Shown: one piece after another, positions 33,979 to 44,200 of the stretch
Layout of the letters: each line of letters opens with the position of its first letter
Numbering within the stretch: the stretch's first letter is position 1
Notes under the pieces: generated by a model
The model's database searches: none
What the model was told of the DNA's origin: nothing
Seen by the model: only the letters and a program-made list of their open reading frames with translations
Origin: Bog-756 sp963699085
GTDB taxonomy: Bacteria; Actinomycetota; Acidimicrobiia; Acidimicrobiales; RAAP-2
DNA length: 64,000 nucleotides
NCBI GenBank assembly: GCA_963699085.1
Contig: CAVOTH010000004.1
Location: 1,488,001-1,552,000 of the forward strand
Direction: 5' to 3'
Translations under genes and position numbers: made by a program

Positions 33979-35823
33979 CTGCGCCGCTGCGCATCGCCAA
34001 CTGCTCGGGCTTCTACGGCGACCGCCTGTCGGCCGCCCGCGAGATGGTGGAGGGCGGTCCCATCGACGTCCTCACCGGGGACTGGCTGGCCGAGCTGACC
34101 ATGCTCATCCTGTGGAAGGGGCTCCAGCGCGACCCGACCCGGGGCTGCGCCCACACCTTCCTGACCCAGATGGAGGAGGTGCTCGGCACCTGCGTCGACC
34201 GCGGCATCAAGGTGGTGACCAACGCCGGCGGCCTCAATCCGTCGGGACTGGCCGACCAGGTCCGTCTCCTGTCCGAACGCCTGGGGCTTTCGGTGGCGGT
34301 GGCCCACGTCGAAGGCGACGACCTCCTCCCCCGCATCCACGAGCTGACCGCGGCCGGCCACCCCCTGGCCCACCTGGACACCGCAGACCACCTTGACGAA
34401 GCAGCGGGCAAGGTGGTCTCGGCCAACGCCTATCTCGGTGCCTGGCCCATCGTCGAGGCGCTCGGATCGGGTGCCGACGTGGTGATCTGCCCGCGAGTGA
34501 CCGATGCCTCGCTGGTGGTGGGGCCGGCCGCCTGGCACCACGGGTGGTCGGAGACCGACTGGGACGCCCTGGCCGGTGCCGTCGTCGCCGGTCACGTGAT
34601 CGAGTGCGGCCCGCAGGCCACCGGGGGAAACTATGCCTTCTTCACCGAGGTGTCCGGGCTGGAACACCCCGGGTTCCCGATCGCCGAGGTCGAGGCCGAC
34701 GGGTCGTCGGTGATCACCAAGCATCCCGGGCACCGGGGGCGAGGTGTCGGTCGGCACCGTGACCGCACAGCTCCTCTACGAGATCGGCGGCCACCACTAC
34801 CCCAACACCGACGTGGTGGCCCGGTTCGACACGATCGCCGTGACCGACGAGGGCGGCGACCGGGTGCGGCTGTCGGGCACCCGCGGACTGCCCGCCCCCT
34901 ACGACGTCAAGGTCTGCATCAACCTGTTGGGCGGCTGGCGCAACACCATGACCTTCGTCCTGACCGGTCTCGACATCGAGGCCAAGGCCGACCTGACCGT
35001 CCGCTCGCTGGCCGCGGCACTCGGCGGCACCGGCCAGTTCGCCAACTTCGACGCCCGGCTGATCCGTTCCGACAAGGTGGACGCGCCGACCAACGTCGAG
35101 GCCACCGCCCAGCTGCGGGTGACCGTGAAGGACGCCGACGCCGAGCGGGTCGGCCGACGGTTCTCCGGGGCGGCGACCGAACTGGCGCTGGCCGGCTATC
35201 CGGGTCTCCACCTCACCGCCCCGCCGGGAGATGCCGCCGCCTACGGGGTCTACTGGCCCGCCCTGGTGCCCGCTGCGCTGGTCGTCCCGACGGTGGTCCT
35301 GGCCGACGGGACCCGGATCGACGTCCCCCATCACGGCACCGGGCGGCCGCCGGACCTGCGGTGGTGGACTCGGCCGAGGACGCCTCGCTGTCGCCCGGAG
35401 TGCCCGAGGCCCCCGACGCCGTGCCCTCGCACCGTGGCGGCCTCGGAGTTGTCGGAGCCGGGGCATCGGCGGTGCCCACGGTGCGGGTGCCCCTCGGGAC
35501 ACTGATCGGGGCCCGGTCGGGCGACAAGGGCGGTAACGCCAACGTCGGCCTGTGGGCCCGATCGGACGAGGCGTGGAAGTGGTTGGACGCCGAGCTCACC
35601 CTCGACCGGTTCCGGACGCTGCTGCCCGAGGCGGCCGACCTGGCCGTGCAGCGGCACGCCTTCCCGAACCTGCGGGCCCTCAACTTCGTCGTCGTCGGGC
35701 TGCTGGGCGAGGGGGTGGCCTCGTCGACCCGGCCCGACCCCCAGGCCAAGGGTCTCGGCGAGTACCTGCGCAGCCGGTACGTGGACGTGCCGGCCAGCCT
35801 CCTCCCCGCTGCACCGCCGTTAG
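33975..35823 (+). CDS. AtuA (DUF1446) family protein fused to AtuA-like ferredoxin-fold domain
   Basis: About 615 residues. The DUF1446 domain (about 1-450) starts RIANCSGFYGDRLSAAREMV and contains VLTGDWLAELTMLIL, VVTNAGGLNPSGLA, VVICPRVTDASLVVGPAAWHHGW and GPQATGGNYAFFTEV. The C-terminal domain (about 490-600) has GTLIGARSGDKGGNANVGLWA and ends ...SRYVDVPASLLP. In Pseudomonas, AtuA is needed for acyclic terpene utilisation, but its reaction is not established. Frame shifts occur near 34735 and 35360. The TAG at 35821 is one frame off, so a further shift near the end is assumed. GTG 33975 has ggggaggg upstream. Confidence 0.83.
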
Positions 35824-35908
35824 TCTTGGCGCCGGAGGGGCACGCTCCCCGACCCGAGCAAGACACCACAGGACGCGGCCACGAGCCGCGACCGCGCGAG
35901 GAGGCACC

Positions 35909-37072
35909 ATGGACTTCACCGAATCCGACGAGCTGCGGATGCTGCGCGAGGCGGTGGCCTCGATCGCCGCCAAGTTCGGCCACAGCTACTACGCCGAGAA
36001 GGCCCACGCCGACGAGCGCACCGACGAGCTGTGGAGCGCGGTGGCCGAGCCGGGATTCCTCGGCGTCAACGTCCCCGAGGAGTACGGCGGGGGCGGGGGC
36101 GGGATCACCGAGCTGGCCGCCGTGGCCGAGGAGCTGGCCGCCGCCGGCTGCCCGCTGCTGGTGATCGTGGTGTCCCCGGCCATCTGCGCCACCATCATCG
36201 CCAAGTTCGGCACCGAGGCCCAGAAGCAACGCTGGCTTCCCCGCTTCGCCACCGGTGAACTCAAGATGGCCTTCGCCATCACCGAGCCCGACGCCGGCTC
36301 CAACTCCCACAACCTCGGGCTGACCGCCACCAAGGACGGCGACATCTACCGCCTCAACGGGCAGAAGTACTACATCTCCGGCGTCGACGAGTGCGAGGCG
36401 ATCCTGGTGGTCACCAGGTCGGGGGTGGACCCCGACACCGGTCGGGGGCGCCTGTCGCTGTTCGTCGTCGACGTCGACACCCCGGGACTCGACAAGCAGG
36501 TACTGCCGGTCGAGATCACCTCGCCCGAGAAGCAGTTCACCCTGTTCTTCGACAACGTCCAGGTCGAGGCCGACCGGATGATCGGCGTCGAGGGCGAGGG
36601 ACTGCGCCAGGTCTTCTACGGCCTCAACCCCGAGCGGATCCTGTCGGCGGCCACGGCCAACGGCATCGGTCGCTACGCGCTCGCCCGGGCCGCCGAGTAC
36701 GCCACCAACCGCGAGGTGTGGGGCACTCCCATCGCCCGTCACCAGGGCATCGCCCATCCATTGGCCAAGGCCAAGATCGAGGTGGAGCTGGCCCGCACCA
36801 TGACCGACAAGGCGGCGTGGTACTGCGACCACGACGGCGACTCGCCGATGGCCGGCGAGACGGCCAACATGGCCAAGTACGCGGCCGCCGAGGCCACCCT
36901 CGGCGCCCTCGACCAGTCGATCCAGACCCACGGCGGCAACGGGATGTCCACCGAGTACGGCATCGCCGACCTGTGGGGCATGGCCCGGCTGCTGCGCATC
37001 GCGCCGGTCAGTCGCGAGATGATCCTCAACTACGTCGCCCAGCACTCCCTCGGGCTGCCCCGCTCCTACTGA
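35909..37072 (+). CDS. acyl-CoA dehydrogenase
   Basis: 387 residues, intact, ATG 35909 with gaggagg in front. FAD-dependent dehydrogenase fold: the N-terminal helical domain to about 120 (LGVNVPEEYGG), FAD-contact motif MAFAITEPDAGSNSHNL, middle beta domain with GQKYYISGVDECE, and C-terminal helices with EYATNREVWGTPIARHQGIAHPLA and QTHGGNGMSTEYGIADLWGM. Likely oxidises the acyl-CoA that the carboxylase then acts on, as LiuA or AtuD do in leucine or terpene breakdown; the exact substrate is inferred. Last gene before a terminator. Confidence 0.9.
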   Translation: MDFTESDELRMLREAVASIAAKFGHSYYAEKAHADERTDELWSAVAEPGFLGVNVPEEYGGGGGGITELAAVAEELAAAGCPLLVIVVSPAICATIIAKFGTEAQKQRWLPRFATGELKMAFAITEPDAGSNSHNLGLTATKDGDIYRLNGQKYYISGVDECEAILVVTRSGVDPDTGRGRLSLFVVDVDTPGLDKQVLPVEITSPEKQFTLFFDNVQVEADRMIGVEGEGLRQVFYGLNPERILSAATANGIGRYALARAAEYATNREVWGTPIARHQGIAHPLAKAKIEVELARTMTDKAAWYCDHDGDSPMAGETANMAKYAAAEATLGALDQSIQTHGGNGMSTEYGIADLWGMARLLRIAPVSREMILNYVAQHSLGLPRSY

Positions 37073-37107
37073 GTCACGTGCACCGGGGGCGTACGTGACT
37101 CGGTTTT
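37071..37107 (+). terminator. rho-independent terminator after the acyl-CoA operon
   Basis: Perfect 9-bp inverted repeat GAGTCACGT (37071-37079) and ACGTGACTC (37093-37101) with a 13-base loop, followed by ggtttt. The stem begins inside the dehydrogenase stop codon. Confidence 0.75.
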
Positions 37108-37373
37108 CCACCGACCTGATTCCGCCTTATTGGTCAGAGGTCTTGTTCGACGCTTCCCCGTTTTACGCGACACATCACGCGCATCATCGCCTGTCCACGC
37201 GTCGGTCTGCGCGTCGAATGGCGCGTCCGGACGCGCTCCACGGCGGGTGTCTAACCGTCCGCTTGACATTGCATCGGTTGCAGCACGGTTGCAGTTCAGA
37301 TGCGGCCGCCCGACAGACCACCCCCAATTGGTCGTCTCAAGTCGTGGACCGCTTCCGTCGATAGCTCAAGTAC
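37108..37373. other. leader region of the pilin-like operon
   Basis: About 265 bases before the first pilin-like gene, locally less GC-rich than the coding regions. A ttgaca at 37263-37268 is present, but no good -10 hexamer sits 16-18 bases downstream, so I do not call a promoter. No gene seen. Confidence 0.4.
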
Positions 37374-40172
37374 GTGGAAATACGCCTAGGAACCCCTGTT
37401 CCCGCGGCCGTACTCTGCAAAACGAGCACCATGTTCCCAATAATCCACGCACACAGCAGGCCGGCCGCGAGCCGGGATGTCCACCGGGGCAAGTCGACGA
37501 GGTCTCGGCGCGTAGCTCGGCGCGCGCCGTTCGACCGCCTTGGCGACGACGGCGTGACCATGATCGAAGTTCTCATAGCCAGCATCGTCCTGCTGGTGGT
37601 GATGATCCCGATGGGCATCCTCTTCACCACCGTGTCGGCCGCCTCATCCCAAGCCCGCCAGCATGAGGGTGCGCTGCAGTTGGCCGACTCGTGGGTTGAG
37701 ATCCTCTCCAACTCGCAGCCGCCCACGTCCAGTCAGGGTTCGGTCCTCACCAACGTGCCGGAGACACCCACCGCACCTTCGGGCGTAACCGCACCTTCGG
37801 ACACACTGGCCGGAACCAACTACACCGTCAGCGCGGCCTATTCGCTGAACGGCGTCGACAACCTCGAGCAGTCAGACCTCTGCTCGGCCGGCCAGCCACC
37901 CAGCCCCTCACACCCCGGTGTCATCCAGCTGCAGGTCGTCGTCACCTGGGACAACGGAAACCAGTCGATCACCGACACCACCGAGATCAACTATCCCAAG
38001 CCCGGGCTCCAGACAGAGGGATTCCTCGCCATCGACCTGGCCAATGACGGAGAGACGGACATCAACGGCAACTCGGCGGCCACCCGCCTCCAGGCTCTGC
38101 CGGTCACCATCACCCAAACTTCCGGCACCCCCACACTCACGCCCAACCCGTACACGCTGTACCCGGATGCGAACGGCTGCATTTTCGCCCAGGTTCCCGT
38201 CGGGACCTATGACGTATCGGTACAGCAGCCCACGGCGGGGACACCGTCGGGATTCACCGGCTACTCGGGCGCGCCGCCGTTCGTGATGACGACCGGATCG
38301 ACCGACGACGAACAAGACGACCAGAGCGTCACCGTCACCGCGGAGACGACCGTGACCATCCCCTTCTTCGATGAGGGCATCACCTCGTCCATCTCCTACG
38401 GCGGAGCGTCGGCGGTGGACAACGGAGTCTCTTGCCCGAACACCACATCGATCCAGTGCATCACCACCGGAGACGGCGCCAACGGTGCGTCGGTCGCTTG
38501 GGGCTCAGCCAACTCGCCCTGGAGTGCCAACAACCTGGCCGCCGGAACCCAGATCAACCAGGTTGCCTGCACCACGGCGTACTCGGCGGACTGCGTGGGA
38601 GTGGGCTACGGAACCACGGGCACGACGACCACCGGACTGATCGAGACCACGTCGTCCGATTTCAACTCGTTGTCGGCCGATACCGTTCCGGCGGGTGTCA
38701 CCGACATCACCCAGGTCACCTGTCCGTCGAACACCGGGTGCTACGCAATTGGTCTTACGGCCACGGGACCGGTCCTCCTGGCCGGACGTGTGGGTCCGGG
38801 ACCTGACACCTGGATCGTCGTCCCCCCGTCCGGGGTGACGTGGAGCAGCCTCAATTCAATCGCCTGCCCGACGTCGACGGTCTGCGAACTGAGCTACATG
38901 AGTTCGGGCGGGTCCCCCGGTGTGCTCCGGCTCGGCGGTGACCCTGCCGGGGCGGCAATCCCCCTGTGGTCGCCGTTCGAGACCATGGACACCCTTCCCA
39001 CCGCCGTCACTTCGGTCGCCACCATCACCTGCCCGACGGCGACCACCTGTCTGGCAACAGCCACCGGCGACCAGGCCAGTCCCACCGATGCCACCGTCAT
39101 CACCGTTCCGATCGCCACATTCGGTGCCAGCGCCTGGACGGCCGAGACCACCTTCCCGACCGGAGCGTCCTCGGTCACCGGGATCTCGTGCACGACGACC
39201 ACATGTGTCGCCATAGGGACCGCTACCGGTGCCGCCGCGGTATGGACCGGTGACCTCACCCAGTCGACCCATGCGTGGGCCCAGTCCACCGGGTTACCCG
39301 GCTCTGTGCAGGCCGTCACTTCGGTGGCCTGCGGAAATCCGGCGCCGGGAAACACAGCCGACTGTGCGGTGGCTGCGATCACTTCGAGCACATCCAGCGC
39401 GGGAGAACTGCTCGACGGATCGCTGAGCAACGGCGGTAGTTGGGTCTGGAACCCGGCGAACATCCCGGTCAGCGAAGGCCTCCAGTTCGTGGTGGGGGTG
39501 TCATGCATGAACCAGGCCAGCGGCACCACGTGCACGGCCGTGGGATCGGCGCCGTCCGGCTCGGTGATCCTGACATCCGCCACCGGTCCGGCGGGGACCT
39601 GGTCGGACCAGACCCCGGCAGCGCTGAACGGATCCGTGGTCACCGGCATCCCCGTCGAGATCGCCCCCTCCGGCACATCGGGCTGGGTGACCCAGATCTC
39701 GGCCGGCGGAACGCCCAACGCGACGACACTGCCAAACGTCCTGTATCCCTATTCCCCCGGCTACAACGTGGCGGCCGGCGACTGTCTGGCCGAGGCTCAG
39801 GGCCCGGCGGTCGCCATCCTCAACGCCCCGCCGGGTGGCGTCGCGCCGGTCACCGTCCCCCTCGGCCTGGTGCCCCTCCAGCTGGTGAACTCATCCGGTG
39901 CGCCGGTCAGTGGGGCGACCGTCACCCTCACCACCATCGCCTCGCCGGCATGCCCCAACACCGACGCCTACAACATGCCGGTGACCGACGCCACCGGTGT
40001 CACCATGGCCTCGGTCCCCTACGGCACCTATTCGTACACGGTGACCCAGGGATCGACGGCGGTCGCTCACACCGCGGTCACCATCACCGTAGGTGCGAGC
40101 ACGATCCAGGTGGCGGGTAGCGGACCGACCGTGAGCAACTACCTGCCCGAACTGACCCAGGTGCAGGCATGA
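37374..40172 (+). CDS. PilV-like prepilin-type giant protein with eight Cys-pair propeller-like repeats
   Basis: 932 residues from GTG 37374 (ATG 37431 is an alternative). The basic leader ends DRLGDDG, followed by VTMIEVLIAS: cleavage after Gly60 leaves Glu at +5 of the mature N-terminus, as prepilin peptidase substrates require, then a helix to about 85. A pilin-like head follows, then a carboxypeptidase-regulatory/Cna-B-like segment (about 215-310). Residues about 350-790 hold eight short motifs of type V-x-C-(x4-10)-C-x-A-x-G, for example ITCPTATTCLATATGD and ISCTTTTCVAIG, resembling beta-propeller blades. A final SGAPVSGATVTL Cna-B-like domain ends the chain. First of three overlapping genes; proposed minor pilin or tip protein. 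Confidence 0.72.
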   Translation: MEIRLGTPVPAAVLCKTSTMFPIIHAHSRPAASRDVHRGKSTRSRRVARRAPFDRLGDDGVTMIEVLIASIVLLVVMIPMGILFTTVSAASSQARQHEGALQLADSWVEILSNSQPPTSSQGSVLTNVPETPTAPSGVTAPSDTLAGTNYTVSAAYSLNGVDNLEQSDLCSAGQPPSPSHPGVIQLQVVVTWDNGNQSITDTTEINYPKPGLQTEGFLAIDLANDGETDINGNSAATRLQALPVTITQTSGTPTLTPNPYTLYPDANGCIFAQVPVGTYDVSVQQPTAGTPSGFTGYSGAPPFVMTTGSTDDEQDDQSVTVTAETTVTIPFFDEGITSSISYGGASAVDNGVSCPNTTSIQCITTGDGANGASVAWGSANSPWSANNLAAGTQINQVACTTAYSADCVGVGYGTTGTTTTGLIETTSSDFNSLSADTVPAGVTDITQVTCPSNTGCYAIGLTATGPVLLAGRVGPGPDTWIVVPPSGVTWSSLNSIACPTSTVCELSYMSSGGSPGVLRLGGDPAGAAIPLWSPFETMDTLPTAVTSVATITCPTATTCLATATGDQASPTDATVITVPIATFGASAWTAETTFPTGASSVTGISCTTTTCVAIGTATGAAAVWTGDLTQSTHAWAQSTGLPGSVQAVTSVACGNPAPGNTADCAVAAITSSTSSAGELLDGSLSNGGSWVWNPANIPVSEGLQFVVGVSCMNQASGTTCTAVGSAPSGSVILTSATGPAGTWSDQTPAALNGSVVTGIPVEIAPSGTSGWVTQISAGGTPNATTLPNVLYPYSPGYNVAAGDCLAEAQGPAVAILNAPPGGVAPVTVPLGLVPLQLVNSSGAPVSGATVTLTTIASPACPNTDAYNMPVTDATGVTMASVPYGTYSYTVTQGSTAVAHTAVTITVGASTIQVAGSGPTVSNYLPELTQVQA

Positions 40173-41245
40173 GCACCCGTCTGCAGGATCGCCACATGCA
40201 CGGTCGCCACATGCACGGTCGCCACATGCACGATCGCCACATGGATGATTCGGGCTTCACCCTGGTCGAGTTGATGGTGACCTCGACCATCCTCCTCGTC
40301 CTCATGGGCATGGTCTTCATCACCGTCACCATGATCGAAGCCCTCAGCACCGGCGTCAACTCCCAGTACCAGGCCCTCGATCAGGCGCTACCGGCCCTGG
40401 CCCCGTTCCATAGCCTGGTGGCCGCCGAAGTCGAGCCGGCACCGCCCGTGGCCGGCGTTCCAACTCCTGGGTTCCTGACGTCGCTTCCGGCACAGGGTCT
40501 CCCGGCCACGGGTATCTTCCCGACCCTCGGCAACTTCGGCTTCACCTTCTTCACCAACGTCGGCACGGCCTACAACAACGTGGCGACCTGCGCGAGCGGG
40601 ACCTGTTCGACCGGCACAACCGCCGGCCCAGCCATGATCGTGGCCGTCGAACTCGATGCCAGCGGGAACGAGGTGACGGCCGCGTCGGTGTGCACTTCGC
40701 AGTTCCCGTGCTCGTACCAGATGCGGATGTACCTGCCCGAGACCGGGGTCACCGCACCCGGGGTCTCCACCTGCCCCGGCGTCGGAACCGGTCCCTACTG
40801 CATCTACCCCACCAACTACCGCTTGCTCGCCAATGTCCAGGACGTGGTCAACAACCCCTCGAACGTCGACGCCTTCGGCAACCCGCTCTCCCCGCTTTTC
40901 ACCTACACGATCTTCGACACCGGCAGCAGTCCCACTTACGCTCCTCAAGCCATCACTCTCACGCCCGCTGAGATCGCCAACCAGCAGATCACCGGACTGA
41001 CTGCCCTCGGCTATCCGACCAACGTGCAGTCGCTGACGGCCTGCGCAGCTCCCGACGCCAGCTTCCCCACCGCCGCCATCGCCTGCCCGGCCGACGCCAT
41101 ACAGAGCATCGGCATCGACCTCCAAGTAGCGGCATCCGGTAGCGGGACCAATGGAGGTCAAGAAAGCAGCCTGGTCGTCTACCGCTACGCCCAGAGCCCG
41201 GGATCGACCACCGCCCCCTACCAGTATTCGGTGACCGAGGGATGA
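40169..41245 (+). CDS. PilW-like minor prepilin with His/Met-repeat leader
   Basis: 358 residues. The leader contains a fourfold RHMHG-type repeat (residues 8-27) and ends DDSG, followed by FTLVELMVTSTILLVLMG: classical cleavage Gly29/Phe30 with Glu34 at +5 and a hydrophobic helix. The remaining 300 residues form a Cys-containing extracellular head (CASGTCST, SVCTSQFPCSYQ, STCPGVGTGPYC). The ATG overlaps the stop of the PilV-like gene, and its own stop overlaps the next start, so all three are translationally coupled. Assignment as PilW-like rests on gene order and leader type. Confidence 0.75.
   Translation: MSTRLQDRHMHGRHMHGRHMHDRHMDDSGFTLVELMVTSTILLVLMGMVFITVTMIEALSTGVNSQYQALDQALPALAPFHSLVAAEVEPAPPVAGVPTPGFLTSLPAQGLPATGIFPTLGNFGFTFFTNVGTAYNNVATCASGTCSTGTTAGPAMIVAVELDASGNEVTAASVCTSQFPCSYQMRMYLPETGVTAPGVSTCPGVGTGPYCIYPTNYRLLANVQDVVNNPSNVDAFGNPLSPLFTYTIFDTGSSPTYAPQAITLTPAEIANQQITGLTALGYPTNVQSLTACAAPDASFPTAAIACPADAIQSIGIDLQVAASGSGTNGGQESSLVVYRYAQSPGSTTAPYQYSVTEG
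40190..40249. repeat. 15-bp tandem repeat, 4 copies, encoding RHMHG
   Basis: Unit cgccacatgcacggt at 40190, 40205, 40220 and 40235; the first two copies are identical, the third has one change and the fourth degenerates at its 3' end. It encodes RHMHG, RHMHG, RHMHD, RHMDD in the cytoplasmic leader of the PilW-like prepilin. Confidence 0.95.
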
Positions 41246-44200
41246 CGACGATGACCGACTGGACCCATTCATTGCACCGACTCACCTCCCGCGTAGCGTC
41301 GGGCATTCGAAGGGCCGAATGGACCGACCTCGGCCAGACCGCCATCGTTGCGGTCCTGGGCGTCACACTGATCGTCGGCATCATCGGAGCCACCCTCGTC
41401 GCCACGGTCATCCAGTCCTTCCCGCTGCAACAGACCAACGACGTGTCGGTCTACGCCCACCGAGCCCTCGAAGCCGGTGAGAACGCCTATGTGACCGCCG
41501 TCAACGCCAACCCGTCGCTGGCCCAGTGCAATACCAGCACCAACAACACCGGCCTCTGCAAGGGGATCGACTACGGCCAGTGGAACATAGTCACCGGCTC
41601 GGATGTGCCCGGCAGCTATACCGAGTACTACGCATTCGGCAACCCCCAGCCCACCTTCGACCCCAAGACCAATGCCATCACCAACTTGTCGGTACAGGTG
41701 GTGGGCGCCGCCCACGACCCCAATACGGGTACCAACTACATCTTCGACAGTCAGAACATCAACCTGTCGGCGCAGAACGGATTCCTCACCGGTGTCTGGT
41801 GGTCGAATTTCGAGTCCTACAACCCGACCGGGATCTACACGAGCTGCACCCTGAACTGGAAGAACAACAAGTACAACATCAACTCGGGCGGGAGCCCGTG
41901 CGGAGCCGTCTACTTCGGGCCCAACGACTACCTCTTCGGGCCTGAGTACACCAACGACTCCATCTTCGTGAGTGGTGCGAACCCGGCCACGGTCGCTGGC
42001 TCACCCTCGTTCGGCAATGCGTCCGTGGCACCAACCAATGGCGACACGAATACGTCGCCGGTCCCGACCTCGGTGACCACCGCCGATCCGAACTGCCTGT
42101 TCGTAGACGCTACGAACGGGATGAACGGGAGCCAGGGCAATTGTGCCTCGGCAGCCAACGACGTCGAGCTCTACGATCAAACCAACAGTTCCAAAGGCCA
42201 CGGCGTCGAGGCTCCTCCCCAGAGTGACGCCCAGCTCGGCACCATCGCCAAATATTACGGATGCCTATACGCAGGGCCGACCCAGATCACCCTCGGCCCA
42301 GTTGCGGGCGAGATGACAGTCGTCAGTCCGGACACCGTCGAGGTCGGTGGCGTGGACGGCCTCAACATCGCCGCCAACACCAACGACTGCCCGAACGACG
42401 GAACCGCACCGATCCCAACCGACGGGGTCGTCTTCGTCCAGAACGAGGATTCCAGCCAGACCGGCCCGCAAGGCCAGGTCATCCAACAGGACGTCACCGG
42501 CGCCAATCCCTTCGACGACTACCTCGACAACACGGTCACCAATCTCGTCACCAACCCGTCGCCCGCCCCGACGACACAGGGAAGTGCGGTGACCCTGACC
42601 GCCACCGTGACCTCCGACAGCAGCCAGATCCCCAGCGGCGCCACCGTGGCGTTCAGCCAGACCACATCCCACAACGGCGTCTCCACATCGGTCATATCCG
42701 GCTGCAGCTCGGTCTCCAACTGGTCGGCTCCGGTGCAGAACGGGAGCACGTGGAGCTCATCGGTCACCTGCCCGATTTCGGTGGCGCAGTACAGCACCGG
42801 CGCCTACTCCGCTGCCTACAGCGGTGGCAACTACACCTCGGCCTCCCAGGCCAATTCGGGCCAGGTATACAACCTGACGCCGTCGACCTCCATGGGCGCC
42901 AACTCACAGACGAACCTCGGCGGCTGCACCGCCTGCTACTACGGGGAGTCATCCAACCCCGATACCGAAGGCGACGCCTTCGTCAGCGGGGCCCTTTCCG
43001 GCCTGCTGACCATCGGCACGGCCAACAATGTCATCATCACCGGCAATCTCACCTACGCCGACTGCACCGTGTGGACGACCGGCCAGAGCGGTGAGCCCGG
43101 CAGCTTCTGCCCGTACAACGTCGGCGGCACCAACGATTCGCTCGGACTCATTGCCGACAACTACATCGAGGTGAACCACCCGGTCACCAACGCCAACGGA
43201 CCGGTGCTTCCCTCGTGCTCGGGTGGCGTCACCGTCCTTTGCGACCCGTCCATTGGCGGGAAGGGCCTCACCGTCGACGCCACCGTGCTGGCACTGACCG
43301 AATCCTTCGTCGTCAACAATTACGGCTCGGGAAACAATGAGGGGCCGCTCGACCTGTACGGATCGATCCAGCAGTACGCACGTGGCCCCGTCGGGACCTT
43401 CAGCGGAAATACACCGGCGTCCGGGTACGTCAAGCACTACACCTGGGATCCACTGCTCGGACTGATTTCGCCACCCAGCTACCTGGTGCCATCCACTGCA
43501 CCCTGGGTGCTCACGTCTGTCAACGCCAACGGCGGCCAGGGTTCGACGACCATCTGCCCCCCCCTTAGCGGTATCTATGCCGGCGGGACCCCGCCGACGC
43601 CGATCGGCCAGTACTGCAACCAGCCGGTCGGTGGCCTCCCCGGGTATCCGGCCTCGACCGCACCTTCACCGCCGACCAATGCCAACGCCACCGCCACTAT
43701 CGGCGGCAACGCCACCGTCACCTGGACCGACCCGCCGAACGACCCGTCGGTGCCGATCACCGGGTACAACGTCCAGAGCATCCCCGCCTGCCCTGCCTGT
43801 ACGGGGATGTCGACCAGTAACCCGACCGCCACCTCGGCCTCGATCACCGGGCTCACACCTGGTACGGCCTACATATTCACCATCACCGCCACCAATGCCG
43901 ACGGGACCAGTAGTCCGTCGAGCCCCACACCGTCGGTGACCTCGCCGAGCGTGCCCTATGCCCCCACCCTGGTGTCCGCCGTCGGCAACGTCAACGACAC
44001 GGTGACGGTCAACTGGACCGATCCGTCCTCGGTCGGATCGCCGATCAGCCAGTATCACGTCTACCCGTCCCCGGCGTGCGGGGCGTGCACCGGCGTGCTC
44101 ATCACCAGTGCCACCGCCACTACGGCCACCATCTCGGGTCTCACCGTAGGCGGCACGTACACCTTCACCGTCGCCGCCACCAACGGACTCGGCACCGGTC

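Noticed and set aside
37263..37291. Sigma-70 type promoter before the pilin-like operon
   Set aside because: TTGACA is present, but the expected -10 position reads cggttg; no convincing hexamer.
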